Source: a virus. Taken from it: a stretch of 64,000 nucleotides of DNA. The notes under the pieces were generated by a model. It had not been told where the DNA came from. It was given only the letters and a program-made list of their open reading frames with translations, and did not search any database. The translations under genes were made by a program, and so were the position numbers. Position 1 is the first letter of the stretch; each line of letters begins with the position of its first letter. This document shows, one piece after another, positions 36,599 through 43,636 of the stretch. The stretch lies in the IMG/VR virus record IMGVR_UViG_3300032516_000013, positions 1 to 64,000 of that record, one strand, 5' to 3'.

Positions 36599-36985
36599 TT
36601 AAACTTCGTCTTCCCCAGGTTCACCTATTGGAAGTTCTTCCTCATCAGCAGCTACTTCTTCTGTTTCCTCTTCAGCAGATTCACCTGAAATAAATATAGT
36701 ATACATGTCCTCGATTCTATCGTCTTCACAACCACGAACAAAATCCAATAATGCTTTCTTCATTTCTTCAATAGATAAAATTCCGCCTTCTTCACCTAGC
36801 TCTTCTGCTTTTCTTTCCTCGGCCTCTTCATTCACATTATCCAACTGAGGATCTTTGCCTTTCATCTCAGGACCTTTATCTGGACCCTTACCAGGCTGTT
36901 GGGCTTCTTTAATCTCCTCAGGAAAATCCTTCTCTGCATTTTGAGTTTCATTCAATAACTGCCGGAAACTTTGATCCATGTTCAT
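36599..36985 (-). CDS. Acidic protein with capsid-targeting-like N-terminus
   Basis: 128 residues, extremely acidic (many Glu runs in the C-terminal third). The N-terminus MNMDQSFRQLLNETQNAEKD contains F-R-Q-L-L-N-E, like the T4 capsid-targeting sequence ending in [L/I]-x-E. A Pro/Gly/Lys linker (AQQPGKGPDKGPEMKGKDP) follows. Probably an internal or core head protein. Confidence 0.5.
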   Translation of the reverse strand: MNMDQSFRQLLNETQNAEKDFPEEIKEAQQPGKGPDKGPEMKGKDPQLDNVNEEAEERKAEELGEEGGILSIEEMKKALLDFVRGCEDDRIEDMYTIFISGESAEEETEEVAADEEELPIGEPGEDEV

Positions 36986-36986
36986 T

Positions 36987-37379
36987 TTATTCTCCCTTAA
37001 ATAGTTCGAAACTTGTTTTGTTTAATCGATTCAATAACACAGGAATCAATTTTCTATATTCTAAATTACCTTTTTCACATTCAATAATCGTATGTGTGAG
37101 AATACTGGAAATACTCTTGATATAAGTAAGATTCGATTCCCCTATTTTCTTAATTCTCTCCAATGTCTTATGAACGCTCTTACCTTTTAATTTCTCTACC
37201 AATTGACTCAGCAACTGCCCCTCAGAAGGAAGTTGCTTTAATGTTTTTCGAACAGCTGCAATATTACCTTGATCCCATTGAGCTTGAGCAGAATCCAATA
37301 TCTTCTGGTACTTAGTTCCAGAGAAATATTTGCTTGCTTCATTTAAATCAATTAATATTTGTACAGAAAGAGGATTCAT
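36987..37379 (-). CDS. Helical hypothetical protein (130 aa)
   Basis: 130 residues, all-helical pattern with basic patches (KLKGKSVHKTLERIKKIGES). One base separates it from the acidic gene downstream, so they may form a pair. Upstream at about 37404-37415 is the recurrent CATTTATTTA element that might be a promoter. Function unknown. Confidence 0.45.
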   Translation of the reverse strand: MNPLSVQILIDLNEASKYFSGTKYQKILDSAQAQWDQGNIAAVRKTLKQLPSEGQLLSQLVEKLKGKSVHKTLERIKKIGESNLTYIKSISSILTHTIIECEKGNLEYRKLIPVLLNRLNKTSFELFKGE

Positions 37380-37421
37380 ATTAAATAGAGTCTCCTACTA
37401 ACAAATAAATAAATGAGAATA

Positions 37422-38318
37422 CTATTGTTTCGCTGCTAATTGCTCTAATAATTTTGGGATATTTTCCAAAATATCAGAAGATGAGACACAAAAACCTAAT
37501 GTCCCATTGGGGTAAATAAGTGAAACTAATCCATAACATTTTCCATTTAAACCAAAAATAGGACCACCAGAATTTCCCAGATTAACAGAAGTATCAACCT
37601 GTATAAAAATCTGACTCCCTCCTAAAAACTTTCCTATTCTGCTAACTACTCCAGTTGAAATACTATTTGTTAATCCTCCTGGATTCCCAATCATTAATAA
37701 ACTTCGTCCGATTCTTAAATCTCTTATATCTCCGAACTGAACAGGAGTTAACTCTAAACAATCAGGAATATCAATCTTTAAAATTCCTAAATCGATTGAA
37801 GAAACAAGTGATTCTGGATTAGAAATATCAAAAGGAATATTAATAAAATTCCGTATTTCAAAAATTTCTCCAGAATATATCTGAACAGTTGCCTTAACAT
37901 CCCAATATGTGTTAGGGTCAGATAAAAAACCTTTCAAAGAATCAACAACATGAGAAGCTGTTAAAATATTTCCTTCCTTATCTAAAACCATTCCAGAAGC
38001 ATTAACATACGTTAGAACTTCTTTTCCTGTCATTGGATGACGGGTTTTTGCTATTACATTCACACAAACAACTGTTGGATTAAGTCTTTCTACTAAATTC
38101 GGAATTTGTTCTTCACAAATATTATCTTGAATATTTCCCAACAATTTCTTATACAGCATGCAATCTCTCTCAACTAATTGTTCTACTAGCTGAGTAGTTC
38201 GACCTTGGGTGTATAAAATATCTAACTTCCTTGTTCGCATTTGATAGTTCAAAAAGCTTATATTAACAACAGCAACCAACAAAATCGAAACAATTGATAT
38301 TTGAATCCATCTCTTCAT
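37422..38318 (-). CDS. Membrane-anchored HtrA/DegP-like serine protease
   Basis: 298 residues. An N-terminal hydrophobic helix (residues 5-24) looks like an uncleaved signal anchor. The trypsin-fold domain has His123 (ILTASHVVDS), Asp176 (SSIDLGILKID) and Ser250 (NLGNSGGPIFG), with VDTSVNLGNSGGP typical of the HtrA family. There is no PDZ domain. It would act on the periplasmic or outer face of the membrane. A role in envelope stress, lysis timing or exclusion is possible. Confidence 0.85.
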   Translation of the reverse strand: MKRWIQISIVSILLVAVVNISFLNYQMRTRKLDILYTQGRTTQLVEQLVERDCMLYKKLLGNIQDNICEEQIPNLVERLNPTVVCVNVIAKTRHPMTGKEVLTYVNASGMVLDKEGNILTASHVVDSLKGFLSDPNTYWDVKATVQIYSGEIFEIRNFINIPFDISNPESLVSSIDLGILKIDIPDCLELTPVQFGDIRDLRIGRSLLMIGNPGGLTNSISTGVVSRIGKFLGGSQIFIQVDTSVNLGNSGGPIFGLNGKCYGLVSLIYPNGTLGFCVSSSDILENIPKLLEQLAAKQ

Positions 38319-38328
38319 GATAATCTCC

Positions 38329-38688
38329 TTATTCTTTAGGAATATTTACCGGAATACCAGTTTCTTTTCCTTCTAAAATCCTGTCAATTTGTCCAAAAAT
38401 CATGGAGGAAGCAATAAATTTTCCGACTACTACCTTCACCAAAACTATTTCCTCTGTAATTAATTCAACTTCTTGTCCAGCTTCTACACCAAGAAGTCTT
38501 ATTGCTAATCCATATCTCTTCATCTTTTCTTCTGCTGTCAGATTTCGCTCATCCGGATATGATGTACCTAAAGCAGATACCAACACAAATCCAAGATTAG
38601 CAGGATTTCTACTCGGCACTCCGAAAGATGTCTGAGGAAGCACATTGCCTTGAAAGTCACAAATAGGTTGCTGTAAATTAATCTTCAT
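38329..38688 (-). CDS. Hypothetical protein (119 aa)
   Basis: 119 residues. It has an NLTAEEKMKRYGLAIRLLG segment followed by VELITEEIVLVKVVVGKFIA, a layout seen in many small phage proteins next to structural genes. It is ten bases upstream of the HtrA-like gene. Function unknown. Confidence 0.45.
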   Translation of the reverse strand: MKINLQQPICDFQGNVLPQTSFGVPSRNPANLGFVLVSALGTSYPDERNLTAEEKMKRYGLAIRLLGVEAGQEVELITEEIVLVKVVVGKFIASSMIFGQIDRILEGKETGIPVNIPKE

Positions 38689-38709
38689 CTTCTTTCCCTT
38701 TCAAAATAG

Positions 38710-38931
38710 TTATGTTTTTAATTGATTTATTTCCGATTCATACGCATCAATCTTTGCATATATATTTGATTTAGATTGTCCTTTAGGCATTGTTTTTGCC
38801 AAGTTTTCCAAATCCTTTATTCTCTTCTGCAAATCTTCTATTTTGTCCATAGTGAACATTTTCTTAAGTTTGGGATCCGATATGGTTGAGACATCTTCTT
38901 TAATTATGTGCTCAAATAGTTCTTCAAACAT
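38710..38931 (-). CDS. Small coiled-coil protein with capsid-targeting-like start
   Basis: 73 residues. The opening MFEELFEHIIKEDVS closely matches an internal element of the adjacent polyprotein (KEELFEYIIGEETQ, residues 647-660 of the gene at 38933) and fits the [L/I]-x-E tag. The rest is a coiled coil (IEDLQKRIKDLENLAKTMPK). Probably cleaved and packaged, by analogy to T4 internal proteins. Confidence 0.5.
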   Translation of the reverse strand: MFEELFEHIIKEDVSTISDPKLKKMFTMDKIEDLQKRIKDLENLAKTMPKGQSKSNIYAKIDAYESEINQLKT

Positions 38932-38932
38932 A

Positions 38933-41302
38933 TCATCTCCCTAAAGACTTCTCCCAGTAAGCACCATCTTTAGTTTCTTCTGCTCTTTTGAAACCCATTT
39001 TCTCTAACATAGATTGGGATGCTATATTAAAAGATTCTACATATCCTCTTGCCTTAGTGACCCCATATTTTTCAATAGCATATTTTATTCCAAACTCCAA
39101 TAATTCTGGACCATACCCGCTACCTTTTATCCGAGCATCTAATCTAGTCAAATATACTAATTTATCTTTACTATTTATGTCGAGGGTGGCTTCTACTACT
39201 AAATCATCACTTATATCAAGCCAAGTTTTGGTTTCTTTATTTAGCCGTCCATCAAAAAAAATTCTGACCTTCTTATCCGTAATTGTGATATCTAATCGTC
39301 TGGTTTTATATTCTCTCTTGTCTTCCTGAGTCTCTTCTCCAATTATATATTCAAATAGTTCTTCTTTAACTTTCTTGGTCTCTTTTGATTCTCTGATTTC
39401 TAATTTGGAACCACACTTTGGACAAGTCATAGTTTTAAGAACTTCTGGCTTTGTTTCCTTTACAGTTTTTCTATAACTACGCCAAGGACATTCCTTGCTC
39501 GTACAAACTAACTCAGTCCAATCTCTCCAATATCCTCTAGCTTCTACAGCTTTTGTAATTTTGGATTTATGCATTACTCTTTTATCAAAACCAGCATTAC
39601 CAAGTTCATCCAAATCATAATATGTCTTACCTTCATCAGTTGAGAAGCAAGTAGGACATCTCTTAGATTGCCAATCAGGTTTATGATCCGGAGATCTCGC
39701 ATCATTAACATCCATCCACTCTTCTGGATTATCTGTAAGTTCTGTTAAAGGTTTATACTCTGCCAATTTGTTAAATATGGAAGTTGTTAATCCCGCGGAG
39801 AATCCGGAATGTCCTTGATCAGCAAACTTCTGGATAAGATCCATTACTGCTTCACCAATCATTCCATCGTAGTCAGAATCTTTATCAAATAGTCCTGCTA
39901 ATTGAAGTTCCTTCTTTGCAAAGTCAGTTAGAGATTCATTTATTGATTCCCAAGCTTCTGCTTCTTTTTTACCATAACCATAAGTAAGAATATATTCTAA
40001 TTGATCTATATTTTTTATACTTATTGGAGAACTACTATCAAAGTCTTCTCTATCTAGATCTAGAAACATCTTTTCAATTCCTGAACCATATTCTTTATAC
40101 AGACGAAGAAAAGATTCTATTTGTTTCTGTGTAGGTTTGTTATTTCCTCCAGTTATCCCTATTTCTTTTGCATGCGGGGAAAAGTAACCAGCTATTGCTC
40201 CAGCAAAGTACATATCACTTGGAGCAATATCAATTTTGTTAATAGTAACCAAATAAGCATAGAAAACTGGAATAACTGTTCCATCAGTAAGTAACCAAAA
40301 CTTTAGTTCTCCTCTTTCTTTACCTGAGTAAGTACATGGAACTAACTTTTGACTTTTTCCTTTATAATAGTTCTTTAGCTTTGTTTGAACTTTACCAAGT
40401 GGTAAGAATGCTTCTTGAATGGATTCCCCCATCTTCTTATATTTAGCAATATAGCTCTTTGTCTCTTCAGGAAGTTTAGATCCACCAACACCATTATTCC
40501 CCTTTAGATTACCAACACCCCAATTATAGGCAGCTAATCGATTCTCAAGATTATCCTCAAGATTATAATGCTTTAATAATCGAGGGATTTCTATGTTTAA
40601 ATAATAAGAACCAACCTTCCTATTCTTGTTGGAATCGAATGCTTCTTCCCAAGACCATTGGACATTCATCTTGCGAGTCATCTCTTCCCAAGTAGGTTTT
40701 GTTATCTGAAGAAGACCTCTTGCTCCAGATCTTTTGTTCTCGGCCTTTGGATTATTTGAAGATTCGATTGATGCTATTTTAGATATGTTGATTTGAGGAG
40801 AAGCTTTTGGAGATACAATAGTAAACTTAGGAGTTACTTCTTGTCGAGAAGGGGCAGAGATAGTAGGTGGTTCGCTTTTGTCTTTAGGAACGCTTGTCTG
40901 CATACCTCCTAGGCCTATCAAACTGGCTGCTGCAGTTGTAACTAATGTTTTGCCTAGACCTTCCTCTAATTTGTTTACTCTATCTCTAAATTCTTCCCAA
41001 TGACCAGTAGAACTATAAGATTCAAAATATTCTATATCCCCATCAGGATGAATCCAACCACCTTTATAAGATAATTGTTCATTCAATAATTCATTCTTCT
41101 TCGCCTGGATCTTCATTACAACATTACGAAATGCTTCTGAACTTTCCTTGCACATATCATCAGAAGTGTCAATATTATCTAAGATTTGATAGAGAGCCTT
41201 AGCAACTTGCTCCCAGGTCATATCCTTGCTCTCTTTAAGAGAAATGAGTTTACCTAGAATCATTTGATCTGTGAAAAAAGAATTGGCTTCGATAAAATCC
41301 AT
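38933..41302 (-). CDS. Polyprotein: lytic transglycosylase, duplicated domain, zinc ribbons, GNAT acetyltransferase
   Basis: 789 residues. An SLT-type transglycosylase lies at ~172-290, with catalytic Glu180 (ASIESSNNP), GARGLLQITKPTW and AAYNWGVGN. After GESIQEA (292-298) comes the KFWLLTDGTVIPVFYAY domain (~300-450), shared with the gene at 20009. After WESINE (451-456) follow a GHSGFSAGLTT unit (~457-535), a Cys pair region (CPTC...CTSKEC...CPKC) and KEELFEYIIGEE. Residues ~669-789 are a GNAT acetyltransferase (KGSGYGPELLEF, then NIASQSMLEKMGFKRA). It looks like several proteins in one chain with protease junctions. The transglycosylase would help DNA entry through the wall. Confidence 0.75.
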   Translation of the reverse strand: MDFIEANSFFTDQMILGKLISLKESKDMTWEQVAKALYQILDNIDTSDDMCKESSEAFRNVVMKIQAKKNELLNEQLSYKGGWIHPDGDIEYFESYSSTGHWEEFRDRVNKLEEGLGKTLVTTAAASLIGLGGMQTSVPKDKSEPPTISAPSRQEVTPKFTIVSPKASPQINISKIASIESSNNPKAENKRSGARGLLQITKPTWEEMTRKMNVQWSWEEAFDSNKNRKVGSYYLNIEIPRLLKHYNLEDNLENRLAAYNWGVGNLKGNNGVGGSKLPEETKSYIAKYKKMGESIQEAFLPLGKVQTKLKNYYKGKSQKLVPCTYSGKERGELKFWLLTDGTVIPVFYAYLVTINKIDIAPSDMYFAGAIAGYFSPHAKEIGITGGNNKPTQKQIESFLRLYKEYGSGIEKMFLDLDREDFDSSSPISIKNIDQLEYILTYGYGKKEAEAWESINESLTDFAKKELQLAGLFDKDSDYDGMIGEAVMDLIQKFADQGHSGFSAGLTTSIFNKLAEYKPLTELTDNPEEWMDVNDARSPDHKPDWQSKRCPTCFSTDEGKTYYDLDELGNAGFDKRVMHKSKITKAVEARGYWRDWTELVCTSKECPWRSYRKTVKETKPEVLKTMTCPKCGSKLEIRESKETKKVKEELFEYIIGEETQEDKREYKTRRLDITITDKKVRIFFDGRLNKETKTWLDISDDLVVEATLDINSKDKLVYLTRLDARIKGSGYGPELLEFGIKYAIEKYGVTKARGYVESFNIASQSMLEKMGFKRAEETKDGAYWEKSLGR

Positions 41303-41314
41303 TTATTTATTTCC

Positions 41315-41581
41315 TTAAACTATTTCCTCTGCTCTTACAGGGGTCAGATACACTTCCATATTATTAGGAAACACTTCTACTATTCCAGTAACAATATCTA
41401 CTACATAAACAACATCATCTCTTAATATAGGAGGCTGTTCTGGAGTAGCATTTTTAAACATATCCGTCTTTGTTAAATCAATAACTAGGAAGCATTGCAT
41501 TTTCTCTATAAGTCGAAAGGTTTCTCCAACTTTAACTTCTCCAACCTTTAGCTTTTTTCTTAATTTCAAAACTGTTTCCAT
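41315..41581 (-). CDS. Small hypothetical protein (88 aa)
   Basis: 88 residues, beta-rich. KVGEVKVGETFRLIEKM and a closing VFPNNMEVYLTPVRAEE resemble small phage beta-barrel proteins of unknown function. It starts one codon after the stop of the 52-residue membrane protein and lies 12 bases ahead of the polyprotein gene. Confidence 0.45.
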   Translation of the reverse strand: METVLKLRKKLKVGEVKVGETFRLIEKMQCFLVIDLTKTDMFKNATPEQPPILRDDVVYVVDIVTGIVEVFPNNMEVYLTPVRAEEIV

Positions 41582-41582
41582 A

Positions 41583-41741
41583 TTATTCCTTTAAATAGGA
41601 TTTGGCTAAAATAAAACTCATAGTTGCTAGAAGACCAAAGAAAATAGCTCCTATAACATCTTGTTTGATTTCTAATCCATACAATGCAAAAATCAAAAGT
41701 TCTATTCCTAAAACAGAATATGCAACAGAATAGGAATTCAT
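41583..41741 (-). CDS. Small two-helix membrane protein (52 aa)
   Basis: ATG at 41741 opens 52 codons ending TAA at 41583. Two hydrophobic helices (AYSVLGIELLIFALYG; IGAIFFGLLATMSFILA) are separated by LEIKQD, a hairpin topology. It lies directly before the 88-residue gene. Function unknown; size and topology would suit a small holin or membrane regulator. Confidence 0.55.
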   Translation of the reverse strand: MNSYSVAYSVLGIELLIFALYGLEIKQDVIGAIFFGLLATMSFILAKSYLKE

Positions 41742-41814
41742 ATATTTCTCTAAAATATATTAAGAAAGAGTGCTTATTACTAAATAAATGGGTAGAAGAA
41801 GAATATTTTGTAAA

Positions 41815-41857
41815 TTAAAAAGCCTCTCCAAGATATCATCCTTAGTGTTGGAGAGGC
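41815..41857 (-). terminator. Rho-independent terminator
   Basis: A 10-bp perfect inverted repeat (41822-41831 with 41848-41857, GCCTCTCCAA) is followed on the minus strand by TTTTTAATTT. The upstream arm overlaps the last codons of the gene ending at 41842, so it should end transcripts of the HNH/41842 genes. Confidence 0.8.
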
Positions 41858-42213
41858 GGTAAAACATCCTTCTTCATCGAGAGTTTCTTTTCTATCTGCC
41901 CAAGCATATACAAAATCCTATATGCAAAACTCTTAGCAATATCTGGCTTCAACATTACCATATCCAACCAAGGATGTCCGGTCTTTAAGACACTCCAAGC
42001 ACATCTAATTCTCCTAGGCCAAGATAGTTTTCCATTACCATAAGGACCAAATCCCCAGAAGCTAATGCTAATTCCATAATAGTTAAATTCATCTTCCATC
42101 TTTCCATCTCTGGAGACAACTACTTCAGAATCATCATTTGCTAGGAATTCAGAATAGACAACGAGTCCCTCAGACAGGCAATCACATTCAAACAATGGCT
42201 TGGAATTTTTCAT
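41842..42213 (-). CDS. Hypothetical protein (123 aa)
   Basis: 123 residues with SISFWGFGPYGNGKLSWPRR and a C-terminal helical region. Small phage proteins with a 'WGxGPYGxGKxSWxxRIRxAWxxLxxG' pattern are common, but their function is not known. It overlaps the HNH gene by 26 bases and ends inside a terminator hairpin. Confidence 0.5.
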   Translation of the reverse strand: MKNSKPLFECDCLSEGLVVYSEFLANDDSEVVVSRDGKMEDEFNYYGISISFWGFGPYGNGKLSWPRRIRCAWSVLKTGHPWLDMVMLKPDIAKSFAYRILYMLGQIEKKLSMKKDVLPPLQH

Positions 42214-42901
42214 TCATTAATTCCTTAAACATTTCTTCCCAATATTCTCTACTATAGTTAGTTTTTATGTGGCAAGACAAACATAAAGTAATTAAATTAT
42301 TTTCATCAAGATTCTCTTTATCATAATCAATGTGATGGACACAAAGATTTCTTTCTTCTTGTTCTTTTGTTTTTCCACAATTTTGACAAGTTTGATAATC
42401 TCTATTTCTTATATACTCTCTTAATTGTTCAGTCCAATTTTCAGGATAGGGATTAAAAGAGATTCCTCCCTGCCAATTATAGCTATTTTCTCCTCTCAAT
42501 TCTCCTCTCAAAGCTCTACAGGCAACACACAAACAATCTTCACGATGAAATTCTAGAGGAGTACAAAAAGTACAACCACAATCTGGTTTATGTAAATTTC
42601 CTTCTCTATCTTGATTAGAACATTTTCGAGAGCAATATTCATTATCCCAAGATCTTAGGACTTCAAATTCTTTATTACAATCATTATTTTTACAAATTCT
42701 AATTTCTCTTCTTTTATTGGCTTCGGCCCATCTTTGAACGTTTTCTGGAACATGCATAGGATGATTTACATGGACATTATGTCCATTTACAAACCGTTTG
42801 TTTCTTTTACCTTTAATTATTTCAGTTTTAAATTGTTCTCCACAACCGCATTCACAATAAGCTGTTATATAAGAATGAATTGGAGGATAATCCCATCTCA
42901 T
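42188..42901 (-). CDS. HNH homing endonuclease with zinc fingers
   Basis: 237 residues. The C-terminal HNH domain has CQNCGKTKEQEERNLCVHHI, then N-LITLCLSCHIKTNY, with paired CxxC zinc ligands. The N-terminal half is rich in Cys motifs (CECGCGEQF, CKNNDC, CSRKC, CGCTFC, CLCVAC), probably several small zinc-binding DNA-recognition modules. It is free-standing, not inside an intron or intein, and lies between virion genes: a mobile element. Confidence 0.85.
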   Translation of the reverse strand: MRWDYPPIHSYITAYCECGCGEQFKTEIIKGKRNKRFVNGHNVHVNHPMHVPENVQRWAEANKRREIRICKNNDCNKEFEVLRSWDNEYCSRKCSNQDREGNLHKPDCGCTFCTPLEFHREDCLCVACRALRGELRGENSYNWQGGISFNPYPENWTEQLREYIRNRDYQTCQNCGKTKEQEERNLCVHHIDYDKENLDENNLITLCLSCHIKTNYSREYWEEMFKELMNEKFQAIV

Positions 42902-43045
42902 TTAATTATCCCATTTAATTAATGCTGCAAAAATAATACATTGATCAACGACTTCCTGAAGTCTTTCTACCTTTTTCTTAATACCTGGATCAAAAGATTC
43001 AATTGGATCAATTAAATCTAACTCTTTATCTGGTTTGTCTCTCAT
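42902..43045 (-). CDS. Small hypothetical protein (47 aa)
   Basis: ATG at 43045, TAA at 42902, with the HNH ATG immediately after. Product MRDKPDKELDLIDPIESFDP..., charged with a short C-terminal helix (ERLQEVVDQCIIFAALIKW). Overlaps the upstream zinc protein by 20 bases. Function unknown. Confidence 0.5.
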   Translation of the reverse strand: MRDKPDKELDLIDPIESFDPGIKKKVERLQEVVDQCIIFAALIKWDN

Positions 43046-43199
43046 TTTGTTTCCCAGTTGCTCTCTTTATATCTTCGCTAATGCCTGGAAACAAATCCTC
43101 AAAAATTGATATTAGACTAAAATTATGCCCACAAACACAAAACTCCTGTTTAAAAGAACAAGGGCATCTACATTTAGGACATATTTTAAATTCAGACAT
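43026..43199 (-). CDS. Small zinc-ribbon protein (57 aa)
   Basis: ATG at 43199, TAA at 43026. The first 25 residues contain CPKCRCPCSFKQEFCVCG, a compact four- to six-Cys zinc-binding unit, followed by a helical tail. It begins just downstream of the tRNA gene. Function unknown. Confidence 0.55.
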   Translation of the reverse strand: MSEFKICPKCRCPCSFKQEFCVCGHNFSLISIFEDLFPGISEDIKRATGKQNERQTR

Positions 43200-43214
43200 T
43201 ATTTATTCTCCTAA

Positions 43215-43288
43215 TCTGGGCAGCAGGATTCGAACCTGCGACTACCTGGTCCCAGGCCAGGTGGCATACCAGACTTGCCCATACCCAG
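43215..43288 (-). tRNA. tRNA-Pro (anticodon TGG)
   Basis: A complete cloverleaf can be drawn: acceptor CTGGGTA/TGCCCAG with one T-G pair, D stem GGCA/TGCC, anticodon stem CCTGG/CCAGG with loop CCTGGGA (anticodon TGG), variable TAGTC, T stem GCAGG/CCTGC with loop TTCGAAT, discriminator A. C1-G72 is the proline identity pair. CCA is not encoded. It reads CCA and, with wobble, CCG codons. Confidence 0.95.
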
Positions 43289-43290
43289 AA

Positions 43291-43398
43291 CTACTTACCA
43301 TTCCCCAATCTCCAAATTAAATAAACCACACCTACTGTATCTACAACTAACTTTAAAATCAACCAAATCAATAAATAGAAATCACATCCTCTTAACAT
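43291..43398 (-). CDS. Membrane microprotein (35 aa)
   Basis: ATG at 43398 with GGGGGAG eight bases upstream, TAG at 43291. One hydrophobic span (FYLLIWLILKLVVDTVGVVY) between short basic ends. It sits between a 33-residue membrane microprotein and the tRNA gene. Function unknown. Confidence 0.5.
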   Translation of the reverse strand: MLRGCDFYLLIWLILKLVVDTVGVVYLIWRLGNGK

Positions 43399-43415
43399 CC
43401 CTGCATCTCCCCCCC

Positions 43416-43517
43416 TTAATTCTCCGAAGACTTCGTAAGACGAGCAATCAAATTCTTAATTGCAGGCCCAAACAAAACACCAAGGGCAAACACCAATGCA
43501 TGAGTTACTAGTACCAT
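43416..43517 (-). CDS. Membrane microprotein (33 aa)
   Basis: ATG at 43517 preceded by AGGAGA with seven bases between, TAA at 43416. MVLVTHALVFALGVLFGPAI forms one hydrophobic helix, followed by a basic-polar tail (KNLIARLTKSSEN). The strong ribosome site supports expression. Confidence 0.5.
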   Translation of the reverse strand: MVLVTHALVFALGVLFGPAIKNLIARLTKSSEN

Positions 43518-43551
43518 AATGATTCTCCTAAAAAATGTTAATACTGTTGTT

Positions 43552-43634
43552 TAGAACTCAAAACCTAGATTTTTTGCTGCCACAATTTCTATCTCTGTAA
43601 GATATCTTTGTATTTATTTTCCAAACTTCTTCAT
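43552..43634 (-). pseudogene. Microgene interrupted by an in-frame TAA
   Basis: ATG at 43634 starts MKKFGK, then TAA at 43616-43614; the same frame continues IQRYLTEIEIVAAKNLGFEF to a TAA at 43552. The continuation looks like a normal small phage protein and stops just ahead of the next ribosome site. It may be a nonsense-mutated gene or chance. Confidence 0.3.
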
Positions 43635-43636
43635 AA

